From Gracilaria gracilis (taxonomy: Eukaryota; Rhodophyta; Florideophyceae; Gracilariales; Gracilariaceae), in the NCBI GenBank assembly GCA_030374805.1, contig JARGSG010000224.1, positions 1 through 64,000 on the forward strand: a stretch of DNA of 64,000 bases. Reading direction: 5' to 3'. Below, piece by piece: positions 50,846 through 60,348 of the stretch. Under the pieces are notes generated by a model. It searched no databases and had not been told where the DNA came from. It was given only the letters and a program-made list of their open reading frames with translations. The stretch's first letter is position 1. Each line of letters begins with the position of its first letter. Made by a program: the position numbers and the translations under genes.

Positions 50846-51392
50846 CTACTGTTGTGATTCAGTTGCATCTTCAGTTTGCTCAGCAGTTTCGACGGCGTCT
50901 GACTGTTTTTGCTCGCTAGAGTCCTCGGTGCTACTCTCCTCAAAGTTATCTTGTGCGGCCATAGCAGTCGCAACCATTTCGGCGGACGCAGTGACCTCCA
51001 TTCCGGCGAACGCGTTATCAACATCCTCCGGCTTTATGATCTTGTAAACCGCAGGCAATCTAAGCAGGACGAGAGAAACAGACGAGCAACTGTCAGCGCA
51101 CGAAGGGCATTGCCACGCACGATGAACGTAACTGAAACAAGGCAACTTACCCCTCAGCTCTTAGAGGTTCCGGATCGAAACTCGGCGGCTTGCGATTTTT
51201 ATCAGAGGGCCTGTGCTTCTTCGGACGCAAGCGATCCGACTTCTTCGCACCCTTGAACTGCACGTGCTTCGCGGCGCGAATCTCGAAGGGAGCAAACGGC
51301 AAACAGACAGGCGTGGCCGGCCGCGCCACCAAGCCGGTGGAAGCGTGCGACAAGCCGGAACGCGGCAGAATGGCAGGCGTAACGAACGCCAT
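50846..51392 (-). CDS. small basic protein, probably plastid-targeted (possible plastid-specific ribosomal protein)
   Basis: The exons are 51392-51151 and 51059-50846, with a 91-bp intron (GTAAGT donor, CTGCTTAG acceptor), giving 151 aa. The first 40 residues look like a transit peptide (MAFVTPAILPRSGLSHASTG). A short basic core spans the splice: KKSDRLRPKKHRPSDKNRKP followed by LPAVYKIIKPEDV. The RPKK-RPSD-RKP pattern recalls small plastid-specific large-subunit proteins of plants, but I am not certain. The C-terminal 60 residues are acidic, Glu/Ser/Thr-rich, unusual for a ribosomal protein. Confidence 0.6.
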
Positions 51393-51993
51393 GGTGCGAG
51401 CAAGACGGGCGGAATGAAACGACGGGACGACGGTCACCGACCGCGCGCCAGCAGATGTTGATCTCCACCGGAATCGACGCGGCGGCTCAGATCGCGCGCG
51501 CCGTGCATACGTCGCAGACGTGGCGCGGTGGCAGCGCTGTGCGCGTGGCGGCGCTCTGTTCGCACGTGGCGGTCGAACGGTTCAAAGTGAACTTCAAACG
51601 CGCGCATGCGCCGGCCACACAGAGCTGCGCGCGGTCGCCGCTGCACGCGCACGCGTTCGCCTGGACGACGCGCCGCAGCCACGCCCGCAGCCACGCCGCA
51701 CCGCAGCCACGCCGCGCGTCCGTTGTCCGTCCCGCATCGCGCCGCGCGCGCGCATCATGTCTTAAGCGCGATGAGCTCCTCGCCGCACCGTCATCCCATG
51801 TCTGCGCAGACGCTAATCCTGTCGCACTTCGCCAACTTCAAACTCGCCGGCGATCGCGTCGTACGTGATGCTGTGCATTCCATTCAGTCCGTGCCGTCCG
51901 TCGAGTTGCCGCGTCCCGCACGTCATGCGCGCCCCACGCGCAGGCGGCGCGCGCGGCGGTACAAACATGCGTCTTCGCGTAGGGTGAACGCCA
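51393..51993. other. CpG-rich divergent promoter
   Basis: Frames are open in several registers because of GC content. An alternative start for the following gene lies at 51771. Confidence 0.4.
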
Positions 51994-53303
51994 TGTCGGA
52001 CGCTGACTTGGAGGCCGAGCTGGCGGCCAGACGCGCCGCGCGTGCTAAGGAGAGGGAACGCTACGCGAAGGCCATGCGTTCCGAGAAGTTGGCGTTGTTG
52101 GAGAGTGAGCTGCTTCGTCTGCGCTCGGAGATCTCGCGCATGGATCGTCCTACCCCGCTTGGTGGTGGCACTCCACCCACTGCGCGTTGGGAAGCGCTGC
52201 CGCACGAACGGCGTTCCTCTCGCAATTCGCGGTCAAGACCTGGTGCGTATCCATCCTCTCCTCCATTGGGGTCGCCTCCGCTCTCGTCTGCGCCACCGCC
52301 GACCGCCTTTCCTGGCCGTTCTGCACCGGGCGCGCCCCCGGGAGCACCGCCGATGCCGCCGCCGCCGCCGCCCGATCTGCCTGCCCTTGATCCTGAGAAG
52401 CAGAAGCGCGAGAAGTTGGAAAGGCAACGTCGTCGCGAAGCAAAGCGGAAGGAACGCGAGGCTGCTAAGAAGCCGCTCACTTTGGCTGATATTATCAAGA
52501 GCGCTGGCCCCAACCCTGCCGGTCGCCTTAAACCCAGCGGAAGCACCCCACTGCCAGACGTCAACGAACAGGAGGAAGATGAGAAGGCTGCCTTCGCCCA
52601 TTTGAAGGATACCTTGAAGAAAGCCCCCCCAGCTGATGAATCAGACGGCCAACCCTCAAAGCCTGACCCTGACAATGAAAGTGAGACCACCAACGCTGAT
52701 CCACAGAGAGAACCATCGGAGCATGATCAAGTCAAGCCAGACGAGTATCAATCCGGATCGCCGTCCGATTCCAAGGAGAAACAAAATGAAGCAGGAACGC
52801 CATCCGAAGAAGATAAGCTGAAACAACCCACAGATGCGAACAAAGACTCTGAAACAACTGCACAGTCGGCTACACAGTCGTTTTCTGACAAAGAATTTGC
52901 GACGGACAAGTCCGCGGTGCAGTCAGAGGACAAGCCCGAATCGGCACAAAACAAAAGCGCTACCAGAACAAAATCGGACGAAGAAGCCGAGAAACTGGAT
53001 CGCGAGTCTGTAGCTGCCGGGGCCCCCTCCCTGCCTAATGGTACTCAACCTCATGCTAACGGTTCCACACCAACTGACTCAGGCGCTGACCAATCTTCAG
53101 CAAAGCCTTCGGGAGATGCTGAGGACGCTATCTCTGCACTATCTGCTCTCACGGCGAAACTACCCAAGAAGTCGTCGCCTGCCACATCATCCACCGATTT
53201 GAAACCCAGTGCTTCGTCCTCAAGCTCTAGGCGACTTTCTTTGGAGGAGAAGCGGAGACTGAGAAGAGCAGCTAAAGAATCAGGCGCACCCAAGAATGAC
53301 TAG
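51994..53303 (+). CDS. proline-rich coiled-coil protein, possibly actin-regulatory (WH2-like)
   Basis: ATG 51994 (MSDADLEAELAARRAARAKE) gives 436 aa starting with a charged coiled coil; ATG 51771 would add 74 basic residues. A proline-rich region follows (APGAPPGAPPMPPPPPPDLP), then a basic helix (EKLERQRRREAKRKEREAAK). Next comes KPLTLADIIKSAGPNPAGRL, whose L-xx-I-xx-G-xx-LK spacing loosely recalls a WH2 actin-binding motif. The rest is acidic and disordered, and the C terminus is a basic RRLSLEEKRRLRRAAKES helix. Poly-Pro plus WH2 would suit a WASP-like nucleator, but the evidence is weak. The gene is expressed-looking but unassigned. Confidence 0.65.
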
Positions 53304-53923
53304 CGCGGAATTTCTTCGGAGCGATAGATTTTCTTTAGAGCACCAAGACCAACGATTTGCCGCTTTGTCGACGTTGTCGTCTACACTGACAGACATCTGA
53401 GCGTTGTGTCGTGGATGATTATCAATGTAAAACAGTTTTCCATTCCGGTGCTGCCGCTGCAGCAGCGCAGAATGCATTCGAATTCGGGCTTTCTGGTTAT
53501 TCGCACTGGGCTCACCTGAGGTTTTTACCTCGGAAGGCTTTTGCAATGTTCTTACGTGATAAGGAGTCGGCATACCAACCCTCCTCTGTGACACCAGTAT
53601 TCTGGCTTGATGTGACAGGTGAGGTATAGTTTTAGAAATCTTGCGCAGAGAATGACGGCAAACATACATGGGATGGACGGGTTAATACTTCAGTGGGCAG
53701 TTATTGGGTGCTCGATATGAATCAGTACCTGACAGGTACTACCTGTGAGGAGGCAACACTTATCAAGTGAACAAGAGGCTCTGTGTCAGCAAAGATGTAT
53801 AGAGATTAGGAGTCACTGATTCAATCTATCAAGATAAGGCTACAAAGGTACAGGATTGCGTTTGTCTTGTGCAGATTAGGTTTATGCAGACACTTCTTTG
53901 GCCTTCGTGTCTCGCTCTAGGAG
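53304..53923. other. 3' intergenic between convergent genes
   Basis: Antisense frames only; no gene recognised. Confidence 0.4.
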
Positions 53924-55783
53924 CTAAACGTGTGTCCGATCTTTGGCCTCAATGGCTTCCTTCGCAAGGGTACTGACGAATCCAATTTTTCCCTCCCTGA
54001 GCTTTGCTTCGTAACCTGCCTTGGCCCGCTCCCACTGGTCGCCGATATCCTCTAGTATCTGATCGTCTGTCTTGTTTAAACTGCCCATAATTTCGCCCGT
54101 GGTTTCGTTCTTGTATTCACTAAATCGAACAACTTCCGGAGAATAAGGAACCTTGGAGACATCAATTCCATAGTAGGCAATCAAAGATGCTAAGAAGCGT
54201 TTGCTTCCCAAGTTACGAAACACTGTTCCTAGACATGCTACGATATGCCTGTTGAATTCACAATACTTGGGATGCCAACGGTGGAGCAAGTTTGGTTCAA
54301 TGGCTTGGAATATCGATATTTGCGGATGGTTCATAAATTCTTGATGGAGAGTAACATCTTCAAATCCCCATCCAAGCAGTTTCTTCTGCTTCTCATGGAG
54401 GGCCCACGCCTCGGTCTTTTCAAAATCACTCTTATACACACAAAGCATTCCATAAGCTCCACTGCGCCAGTATCCATGCTCCTTTTCGACCTTATTTCCG
54501 TACGGGTACATGCTGTACACGACGGGATAGTATACTTGATAGTTCTGCTGTGTATTATATCTGCAGTTGTCGAAGAACTCTTTTTTGATCAACATATCAA
54601 CGTCGCAAAAGAACATGAGAGCATTGGAAGGAACATATTGCGATCCATCCAACAAAGCCTTTGACCTGGAAAAGTTTCCAAAGTGGTCACCGGATGTTTC
54701 TACAACTTGAACTCGGTGCCCATCTGAGAAATCACCTTCGGTGATACCGATTTGCATTTCTCTCAAAATCTCAGCGGCACTTAGCAGATGGACGGCTCCT
54801 CCATGAGTTGACACAACCACACGTAAATTGAGCTCGGCTGCAACCAAGTCCTTGACGTTATCATAGAACGACTGGAGTTGCTCAACTCTTCCGGTGTACG
54901 GCACAACGATGTAGATTGGTGAGTCGGGGGGCGGAACTTCTGTGTTAACAAGAACATCACAGAACTTCTGTGTGAACCCCCTTCGAATGGTAATTGTTGC
55001 GTTTTTCTCTTCCACCTCCTCTGTGTCATCGCCATTTGCCTTCGTTAGCGTGAAGCCTCCGTTCAGTTTGTACTCAAGTCCCCAAAAGCGATTCATTCGC
55101 ACATATTTATTACCAACGTACATTCTATCCAGATTCCACGGAGTGCCGTTCTGATAGTCCTCGTGCAGAACACGAAGAATTATATGCTCTGTCTTATTTA
55201 TCTCTTCATTCCACTGCTTCCGGCAAACACTAACTGGGCAAGCAAAATCATATTCTTCTGTAAAGTACATATCGTCCTGAACTAGACTCCATATTGACGA
55301 GTTGTGAGCTCCCGTGTCCTTAATTGGCTCTGGGCGATAATAGCATTTGTCACCGATATAATTCCATTGCTCTATATTACATTTCTCGGTTGGACAACGT
55401 GAAATGGGAAGTCGAGAAGAACGAAGATACGGCCAGAAGCTAGTAAACGACTGTTGTCTACCCCTTGTACTGGCAGATAGCCCGTGACCATTCACAGTTT
55501 TGTCTTCCAAAGAGTAATACCTTTGTGGAAACATATCGTTTCCTTCCCCGGCAAGATATGCCAGTTCTCGGTTCTTCCAGGAAATCTGAGACACCATCAC
55601 GACTATAGTTACAAATTGTATCGGAACAACGAGGTAGAGCAGCACCTTTTCTATTGAGAGCTGAGAACCGAAAACATGTCGAGCAGATTTAAATCTAGAG
55701 CTGCGAGAGTAACGGGAACGACGGTAGCTGGGTATAGATGAGGTAGAGATTGAGGCAGTTTGACTTATGGGTGAATCATTCAT
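53924..55783 (-). CDS. Golgi type II glycosyltransferase, chondroitin-synthase/CSGALNACT-like
   Basis: The 619-aa protein has a cytoplasmic Ser/Arg-rich tail and one signal anchor at about 47-68 (VLLYLVVPIQFVTIVVMVSQ). The lumenal catalytic domain of the CHGN (GT7-like) family follows. It starts PIYIVVPYTGRVEQLQSFYD, then shows GNFSRSKALLDG, the metal-binding FFCDVDM (about residue 390), and KLLGWGFEDVTLHQEF, where the W-G-E/D-D motif holds the acceptor base. HRWHPKYC occurs near the end. In animals these enzymes polymerise chondroitin. Red algae instead make sulfated galactans, so a role in wall galactan or protein glycan synthesis is an inference. Single exon. Confidence 0.85.
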   Translation of the reverse strand: MNDSPISQTASISTSSIPSYRRSRYSRSSRFKSARHVFGSQLSIEKVLLYLVVPIQFVTIVVMVSQISWKNRELAYLAGEGNDMFPQRYYSLEDKTVNGHGLSASTRGRQQSFTSFWPYLRSSRLPISRCPTEKCNIEQWNYIGDKCYYRPEPIKDTGAHNSSIWSLVQDDMYFTEEYDFACPVSVCRKQWNEEINKTEHIILRVLHEDYQNGTPWNLDRMYVGNKYVRMNRFWGLEYKLNGGFTLTKANGDDTEEVEEKNATITIRRGFTQKFCDVLVNTEVPPPDSPIYIVVPYTGRVEQLQSFYDNVKDLVAAELNLRVVVSTHGGAVHLLSAAEILREMQIGITEGDFSDGHRVQVVETSGDHFGNFSRSKALLDGSQYVPSNALMFFCDVDMLIKKEFFDNCRYNTQQNYQVYYPVVYSMYPYGNKVEKEHGYWRSGAYGMLCVYKSDFEKTEAWALHEKQKKLLGWGFEDVTLHQEFMNHPQISIFQAIEPNLLHRWHPKYCEFNRHIVACLGTVFRNLGSKRFLASLIAYYGIDVSKVPYSPEVVRFSEYKNETTGEIMGSLNKTDDQILEDIGDQWERAKAGYEAKLREGKIGFVSTLAKEAIEAKDRTHV

Positions 55784-56635
55784 TGCTGAAGTATGACGAC
55801 CGATAAGACCGGACTTTTTCAGGTATGCTTCAGGAATCGCTAGGAAGAGTTCTTTCTTGCACTCAATGTGAAGCAGTTCATTAGCGGTGATCCTAGGATT
55901 ACAGACTCCACATTTCTTTCTAGCACAACAAAAACGTGGTGTAACAAGGCGGGGTGTTGGTCACTATGTGAACTCAAGACCTTCGAAGCAGAGAAAGAAG
56001 TGAGTGTATGATCAGAAGTAAACTGAAAACTCTGGAGCCAAACACCATTTACCACCTAAGTTAGAAAGAAGAGAACGCACCATTCTTGCCATGGCCCTAT
56101 CAAAGGACCAACCACATGCCCTTTGAGTGCTACAGCTATCACACTGCCATGGGCCATGATTTCAAGGCAAATACTTTTGCAACTTCCCTAGCTAGATGGG
56201 GGGCTACTCACTTTCTGTTCATGAATGCGGTAAACCCCCCTTTTTATGGTATAGTCCACTTAACGGGTATATCCACAAGGCCATTCACATTGGCAAAGCG
56301 ATATTACACAAAGCGGTGTTCCAAGTGCTTCTCGCTATTGGGTGAATGAAGACGCTTCTCCATTCAGATGACTTTACCCCAAATCTAAACCACCGGACGA
56401 TTAGCAAGCAAAGCATCGAAACATCGCAGAACAGATATAGGAGAGTAATGTTGTGGGTCGAATGCTTGCCCTACAAAACGCGTTAGCACCGTAGTCGCAT
56501 CTCTTACATCCATAAGGCGCCGGCTTATGGGCGGCATTCTTGAACACGTTTAAATCCATGTTTCTAAATTCGCAAGTAGGCTGGGTAGGCCATCGGTTTC
56601 AATATGAAATAACAGGTTTAAGGGTTCCTTGGGTA
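55784..56635. other. intergenic, no gene recognised
   Basis: It has an inverted repeat CATAAG-GCGCCGG-CTTATG near 56511-56529. Short frames have no similarity that I recognise. Confidence 0.45.
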
Positions 56636-58654
56636 CTATCCACTACCGATTGTTCTCGGCTTCCATGACGGAAACAACATCATTCCAACGAGATGCCTTA
56701 GGTTATCAACCTTGGTCAGAAGACCTCTTCCGTAAATGAGATCGTTGATCTCTGCAGCGAACTCAAACGCATTGACACCAGTTGGGTATTTGAAAGCTTT
56801 GGGGATCGTTGTCTTGATGCCAGAAAAACGGTCATGAGTAACAGCTTTCATAATACAACAGCCTCGAAGCCCTTCAATACCAGCAAAACGATCAGAGCCA
56901 CTCTGCTTTGTGCCACCAAAAGGCATGCTTTGGCACAAATAGTTTGTAGCAAAGTCGTTCACATTTGACATACCTACTCGCAGTCTAGAGACTATTGAGT
57001 GTGCTCTCTTGATGTTGCTGGAGAAAACCGAGGATCCCAATCCAAACTGACAGTCATTGATCATTTGAACCAGCTGGTCATCATTGTTCCATGAAATGAT
57101 GGACATTACTGGACCAAAAACCTCTTCGTTGGCAATAGCCATATTCGCAGTTACGTCCTTCAGCACGGTAGGCTCAAAGAAAGTGCCGACTCCATTGACT
57201 GTGGCACGACCTCCACCCAAAAGCAATTTGGCCCCATTTCCCACAGCATCGTCCAGTAGCTCTTCAATCTTGCTCTGTGCTTTTTCGCCCATGGTGAGAG
57301 CGCCAACATCGGTTCCAATGCGCATGGCTAGGACCATGGGAAGAACAGTCTCCAGAAATTTGTCCATGACGTCTTCATGCACATACACACGTTCAATGCC
57401 AATACAGTTTTGTCCAGAGTTTTGGAACACGCCGCGCATGCAGATGGTGCCCGCGTGTTTCACGTCTGCATCGTCGCAGACCACAAGCGCATCTTTGCCT
57501 CCTAGCTCAAGACAGACCGGTAACAAACGCTCTGCGGCACGTTCGGCAACTTTGTGGCCCACAGCAGTAGAGCCAGTGAAAAACAGCTTGTCGATTGGAG
57601 CATCAACCAACGCCTGACCAACATCAGCTTCGCCAAGAACAAGCTGCACAAGCTGAGGCGAGTGGCCGCATAGCGTAAGCGCTCTTCGCACAATACGGGC
57701 GAAATGCAGCGATGAGTAAAGAGTGTACTCGCTCGGCTTGACGACTATGGCATTTCCCGAAAACAAAGCAGCAAGCACCGGGTTGAAGAAGTTGTGCAGA
57801 GGATAGTTCCACGGAGCAATTGCACCAATCACACCGAGTGGCATGAAATGAAGACGGGCGATTTTATGCCTGGTAACTGGACCCGTTTCGCGCGGCTCCG
57901 GACGCAGAGCGGCCTCGCCCGACGATATCAACCACCTGATCTTCTCCAAGGTGGGCAGGATCTCGCCGATGCACGCATCCAATAGTGGCTTGCCGGTGTC
58001 AGCTTGAGAAATGTGGCTGAGCTCTTTTTGGTAGAAGACAAGGTAGTCACGAAGCACACGCATGACGGCGGTGCGCTGGTTGAAAGAGGTTTTCTGCCAG
58101 CTTTGTTGCGCATCTCGCGCGGCGTTGACCAAGCGATCGACATCCTGTGGTGTGTGAGCTTTCACGTAGCCCAGCAGATCGGATGTGGCGGGGGCGTAAC
58201 ACGGGATGACATTGGGGGTAGACGAATTGCATAGCTGCGGTTGCACGTCTTCGTCGGGGAGATGGTCTATGTCGGTGTCTTCGTAAGGGTCGAAGGTGGC
58301 GGAGGGCAATGGAACCTGGGAGAGAATCGGGTCGGAATTGAAGAAGCGGATGACGGACGGGATGGCGAACACGAAGAAGAGGGCGATGGCGAAGGCGATG
58401 GGGATGGCCAGCAGTGGCTTGGCGACAATGTGGTCGAGCTGCTCCAAGAGAGACGAGGGATCGGGGGTGAGGGCGCGGCAGGTGGAGGACAGCGGCTCAT
58501 TGCGAAGAGCTGCGGCGAGACGGCTGAGCCAGGCGGCCAGCCCATACTCGAACGAGCGCACGAAGTGCAGCATGACGGCGTTGACGGAGCGAGTCTGCGG
58601 GGGCGGCGCGGCGGGGCGGGAAGAGAACGGCGCGCAGCGTACAAATTTGAGCAT
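56636..58654 (-). CDS. membrane-anchored aldehyde dehydrogenase, ALDH22/Msc7 type
   Basis: This NAD(P)-dependent dehydrogenase probably sits on the ER. I took ATG 58654 (672 aa); ATG 58573 (645 aa) is also possible, and the frame open to 58912 runs into the neighbouring gene. A hydrophobic anchor (LLAIPIAFAIALFFVFAIPS) precedes the catalytic domain. That domain shows the cofactor region MPLGVIGAIAPWNYPLHNFF, FTGSTAVGHKV, catalytic Glu in LELGGKDALVV (about 382) and catalytic Cys in NSGQNCIGIERVYV (about 413). SGQNCIGIER with an N-terminal anchor is typical of plant ALDH22 and yeast Msc7. The physiological aldehyde is unknown. Confidence 0.92.
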   Translation of the reverse strand: MLKFVRCAPFSSRPAAPPPQTRSVNAVMLHFVRSFEYGLAAWLSRLAAALRNEPLSSTCRALTPDPSSLLEQLDHIVAKPLLAIPIAFAIALFFVFAIPSVIRFFNSDPILSQVPLPSATFDPYEDTDIDHLPDEDVQPQLCNSSTPNVIPCYAPATSDLLGYVKAHTPQDVDRLVNAARDAQQSWQKTSFNQRTAVMRVLRDYLVFYQKELSHISQADTGKPLLDACIGEILPTLEKIRWLISSGEAALRPEPRETGPVTRHKIARLHFMPLGVIGAIAPWNYPLHNFFNPVLAALFSGNAIVVKPSEYTLYSSLHFARIVRRALTLCGHSPQLVQLVLGEADVGQALVDAPIDKLFFTGSTAVGHKVAERAAERLLPVCLELGGKDALVVCDDADVKHAGTICMRGVFQNSGQNCIGIERVYVHEDVMDKFLETVLPMVLAMRIGTDVGALTMGEKAQSKIEELLDDAVGNGAKLLLGGGRATVNGVGTFFEPTVLKDVTANMAIANEEVFGPVMSIISWNNDDQLVQMINDCQFGLGSSVFSSNIKRAHSIVSRLRVGMSNVNDFATNYLCQSMPFGGTKQSGSDRFAGIEGLRGCCIMKAVTHDRFSGIKTTIPKAFKYPTGVNAFEFAAEINDLIYGRGLLTKVDNLRHLVGMMLFPSWKPRTIGSG

Positions 58655-58793
58655 CACGCGTTGCGTTTGGCACGTGGGCCACGAAGCGAAAAAAACAACA
58701 TACTTGTGAAGTGATGCATCCGCGATGGCAACCACTGCAACGGTGTAGACAGCGCGCGCCACCTTCGTCGGTGCTCTCGCTCGGTGCGGCAGC

Positions 58794-59070
58794 ATGTTAA
58801 CTGTGAGGCGCGCGCGATGGCGAACGGCGGCGCGATGGGTGACGGCGGCGCGCGGATTGTGCTCGCTGTTTGACGTGCAGGCCAAGGCGATGCAGAAGGC
58901 GCGCGCGGCCACTCACGCCGACGCGGAGCGCTACGAATACCTGCGCGACCACATGGCCGCGCAGCTGGTGGATCGCCTGCACGACATCAATCGCTCGTTC
59001 CCGCGCGCGCTGGACCTGTTCTGCGGCAACGCGCACATCCTGCGCGCGCTCAAGGCGCACAACGACGACG

Positions 59071-59101
<31 letters not shown>

Positions 59102-59840
59102 CGGCGGCAAGATCCAGCGGCTGTACCAAGCGGACGTGCACGACGCGGTGGTGCGGCGCGCGCGCGCGCATGCGGACGGCAGCACGGCGCGAGCGGAGGA
59201 CACATTTGTGTTCCAGGAAGGACAGGCGCTGCGGGTGGAGGACGAATCACTGCACGCGGTGTTATCGAGCGGCGCTCTACACTGGGTGAATGATCTGCCC
59301 GCGATGCTGCACACGGTGCGGCAGAAGCTACGCGCCGACGGCGTGTTTCTGGGCGCGTTGTTAGGCGGCGACACGCTACAGGAACTACGAATCAGTCTGC
59401 AGCAAGCAGAGGACCAGCTGCTGCAGCGCGCCGCGGCCAGAACGTCGCCCACCGTGCACGTGCGCGACGCGGCCAGGCTGCTCAGCGGCGCGCAGCTGAC
59501 GCTGCCGGCCGCGGACGTGGAGCGACTGGTCGTGCGATACAAGGACATGTGGAGCGTGATGCGCCACCTGCGCGCCATGGGAGAAGGTAATGCGCTGCGC
59601 GCGCGCCACCACTGGGCGGGGCGGCGCGTGTTTGAGCGCGCAGCCCACATCTACAAGCAGCGCTTTGGCAGCGCGGACGGCGACGGCGTGGAGGCCACCT
59701 TCGAGCTCATCTACGTGATAGGGTGGAAGGCGTCCCCCACGCAGCCGCGCGCCGCGGCTCGCGGCTCGGCGGCTGTCAGTCTGTCGCAGCTGCGCGCCGT
59801 CAAACGGCCGGCCGCCGCGCGCGACGACGCGGACGACTAA
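58794..59840 (+). CDS. NDUFAF5-type complex I assembly methyltransferase
   Basis: NDUFAF5 is a mitochondrial SAM-dependent enzyme that hydroxylates an arginine of NDUFS7 during complex I assembly. The 348-aa protein begins with an Arg/Ala-rich presequence. Family landmarks then follow: RYEYLRDHMAAQLVDRLHDI, the SAM loop ALDLFCGNAHIL, SSGALHWVNDLPAML, GVFLGALLGGDTLQELRISL, and the C-terminal ATFELIYVIGWK with ARGSAAVSL. A Gly-rich insert (about 14 residues, from GGC repeats at 59070-59108) interrupts the Rossmann fold between strands. Its ATG is 139 bp from the ALDH22 start on the other strand. Confidence 0.94.
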
Positions 59841-60348
59841 TAATCGGGCGCGCGCGGCGCGGCGCCGGTCGCGAGACGCCGTGTCGCACAAGAAGCGCCA
59901 GATGACGCAAGCCGTTGCGCCGCGGTAGACGCCGCCAAGTGGGCGGCGCTGCGCAACGGCAGCACGTCACGCGCTCGCCGTGAATTGACGGCGCGCTGTA
60001 AGCGGCGCGTTTTGCTGCCGCCACGCGTGCCACCGTCGCGCCGCGTCCGTTGCGCCGCGCGCACGCGCCGCGCCCCGCCGCCCGTGGCGCGCGCGCCTGC
60101 TGCCGCGCGCTACGCTCTTGCGCACCACGTCACGCCCCCCCAATTTCGCGCGCGCGCGCGGCGCAGCCCATCGCCGCGCTGCCCCTCCCTTCCCCAAACC
60201 AAACCAACCCCTCCAGCTGCTGCCCCCGCCAACCACTTCCCCCCTCCCTACTCTTGTACTTCCCCCTTCCCCCCCTCCCTCCCTCCCCCCCCCCCCCCCC
60301 CCCTTCCTTCCTCGCTTCCGCCTCTCAGCGCGGCACGCGTCGCCCATC
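59841..60348. other. very GC-rich promoter region of the malectin gene
   Basis: The sequence passes from GC-mixed to C-rich on the + strand, ending in the poly-C run. Long open frames here reflect composition. Confidence 0.45.
60285..60303 (+). repeat. 19-base poly-C run in a C/T-rich leader
   Basis: Nineteen consecutive Cs lie 45 bp before the malectin gene ATG, inside an almost pure C/T stretch from about 60215. The complementary strand is G-rich and could form a quadruplex. Confidence 0.95.
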
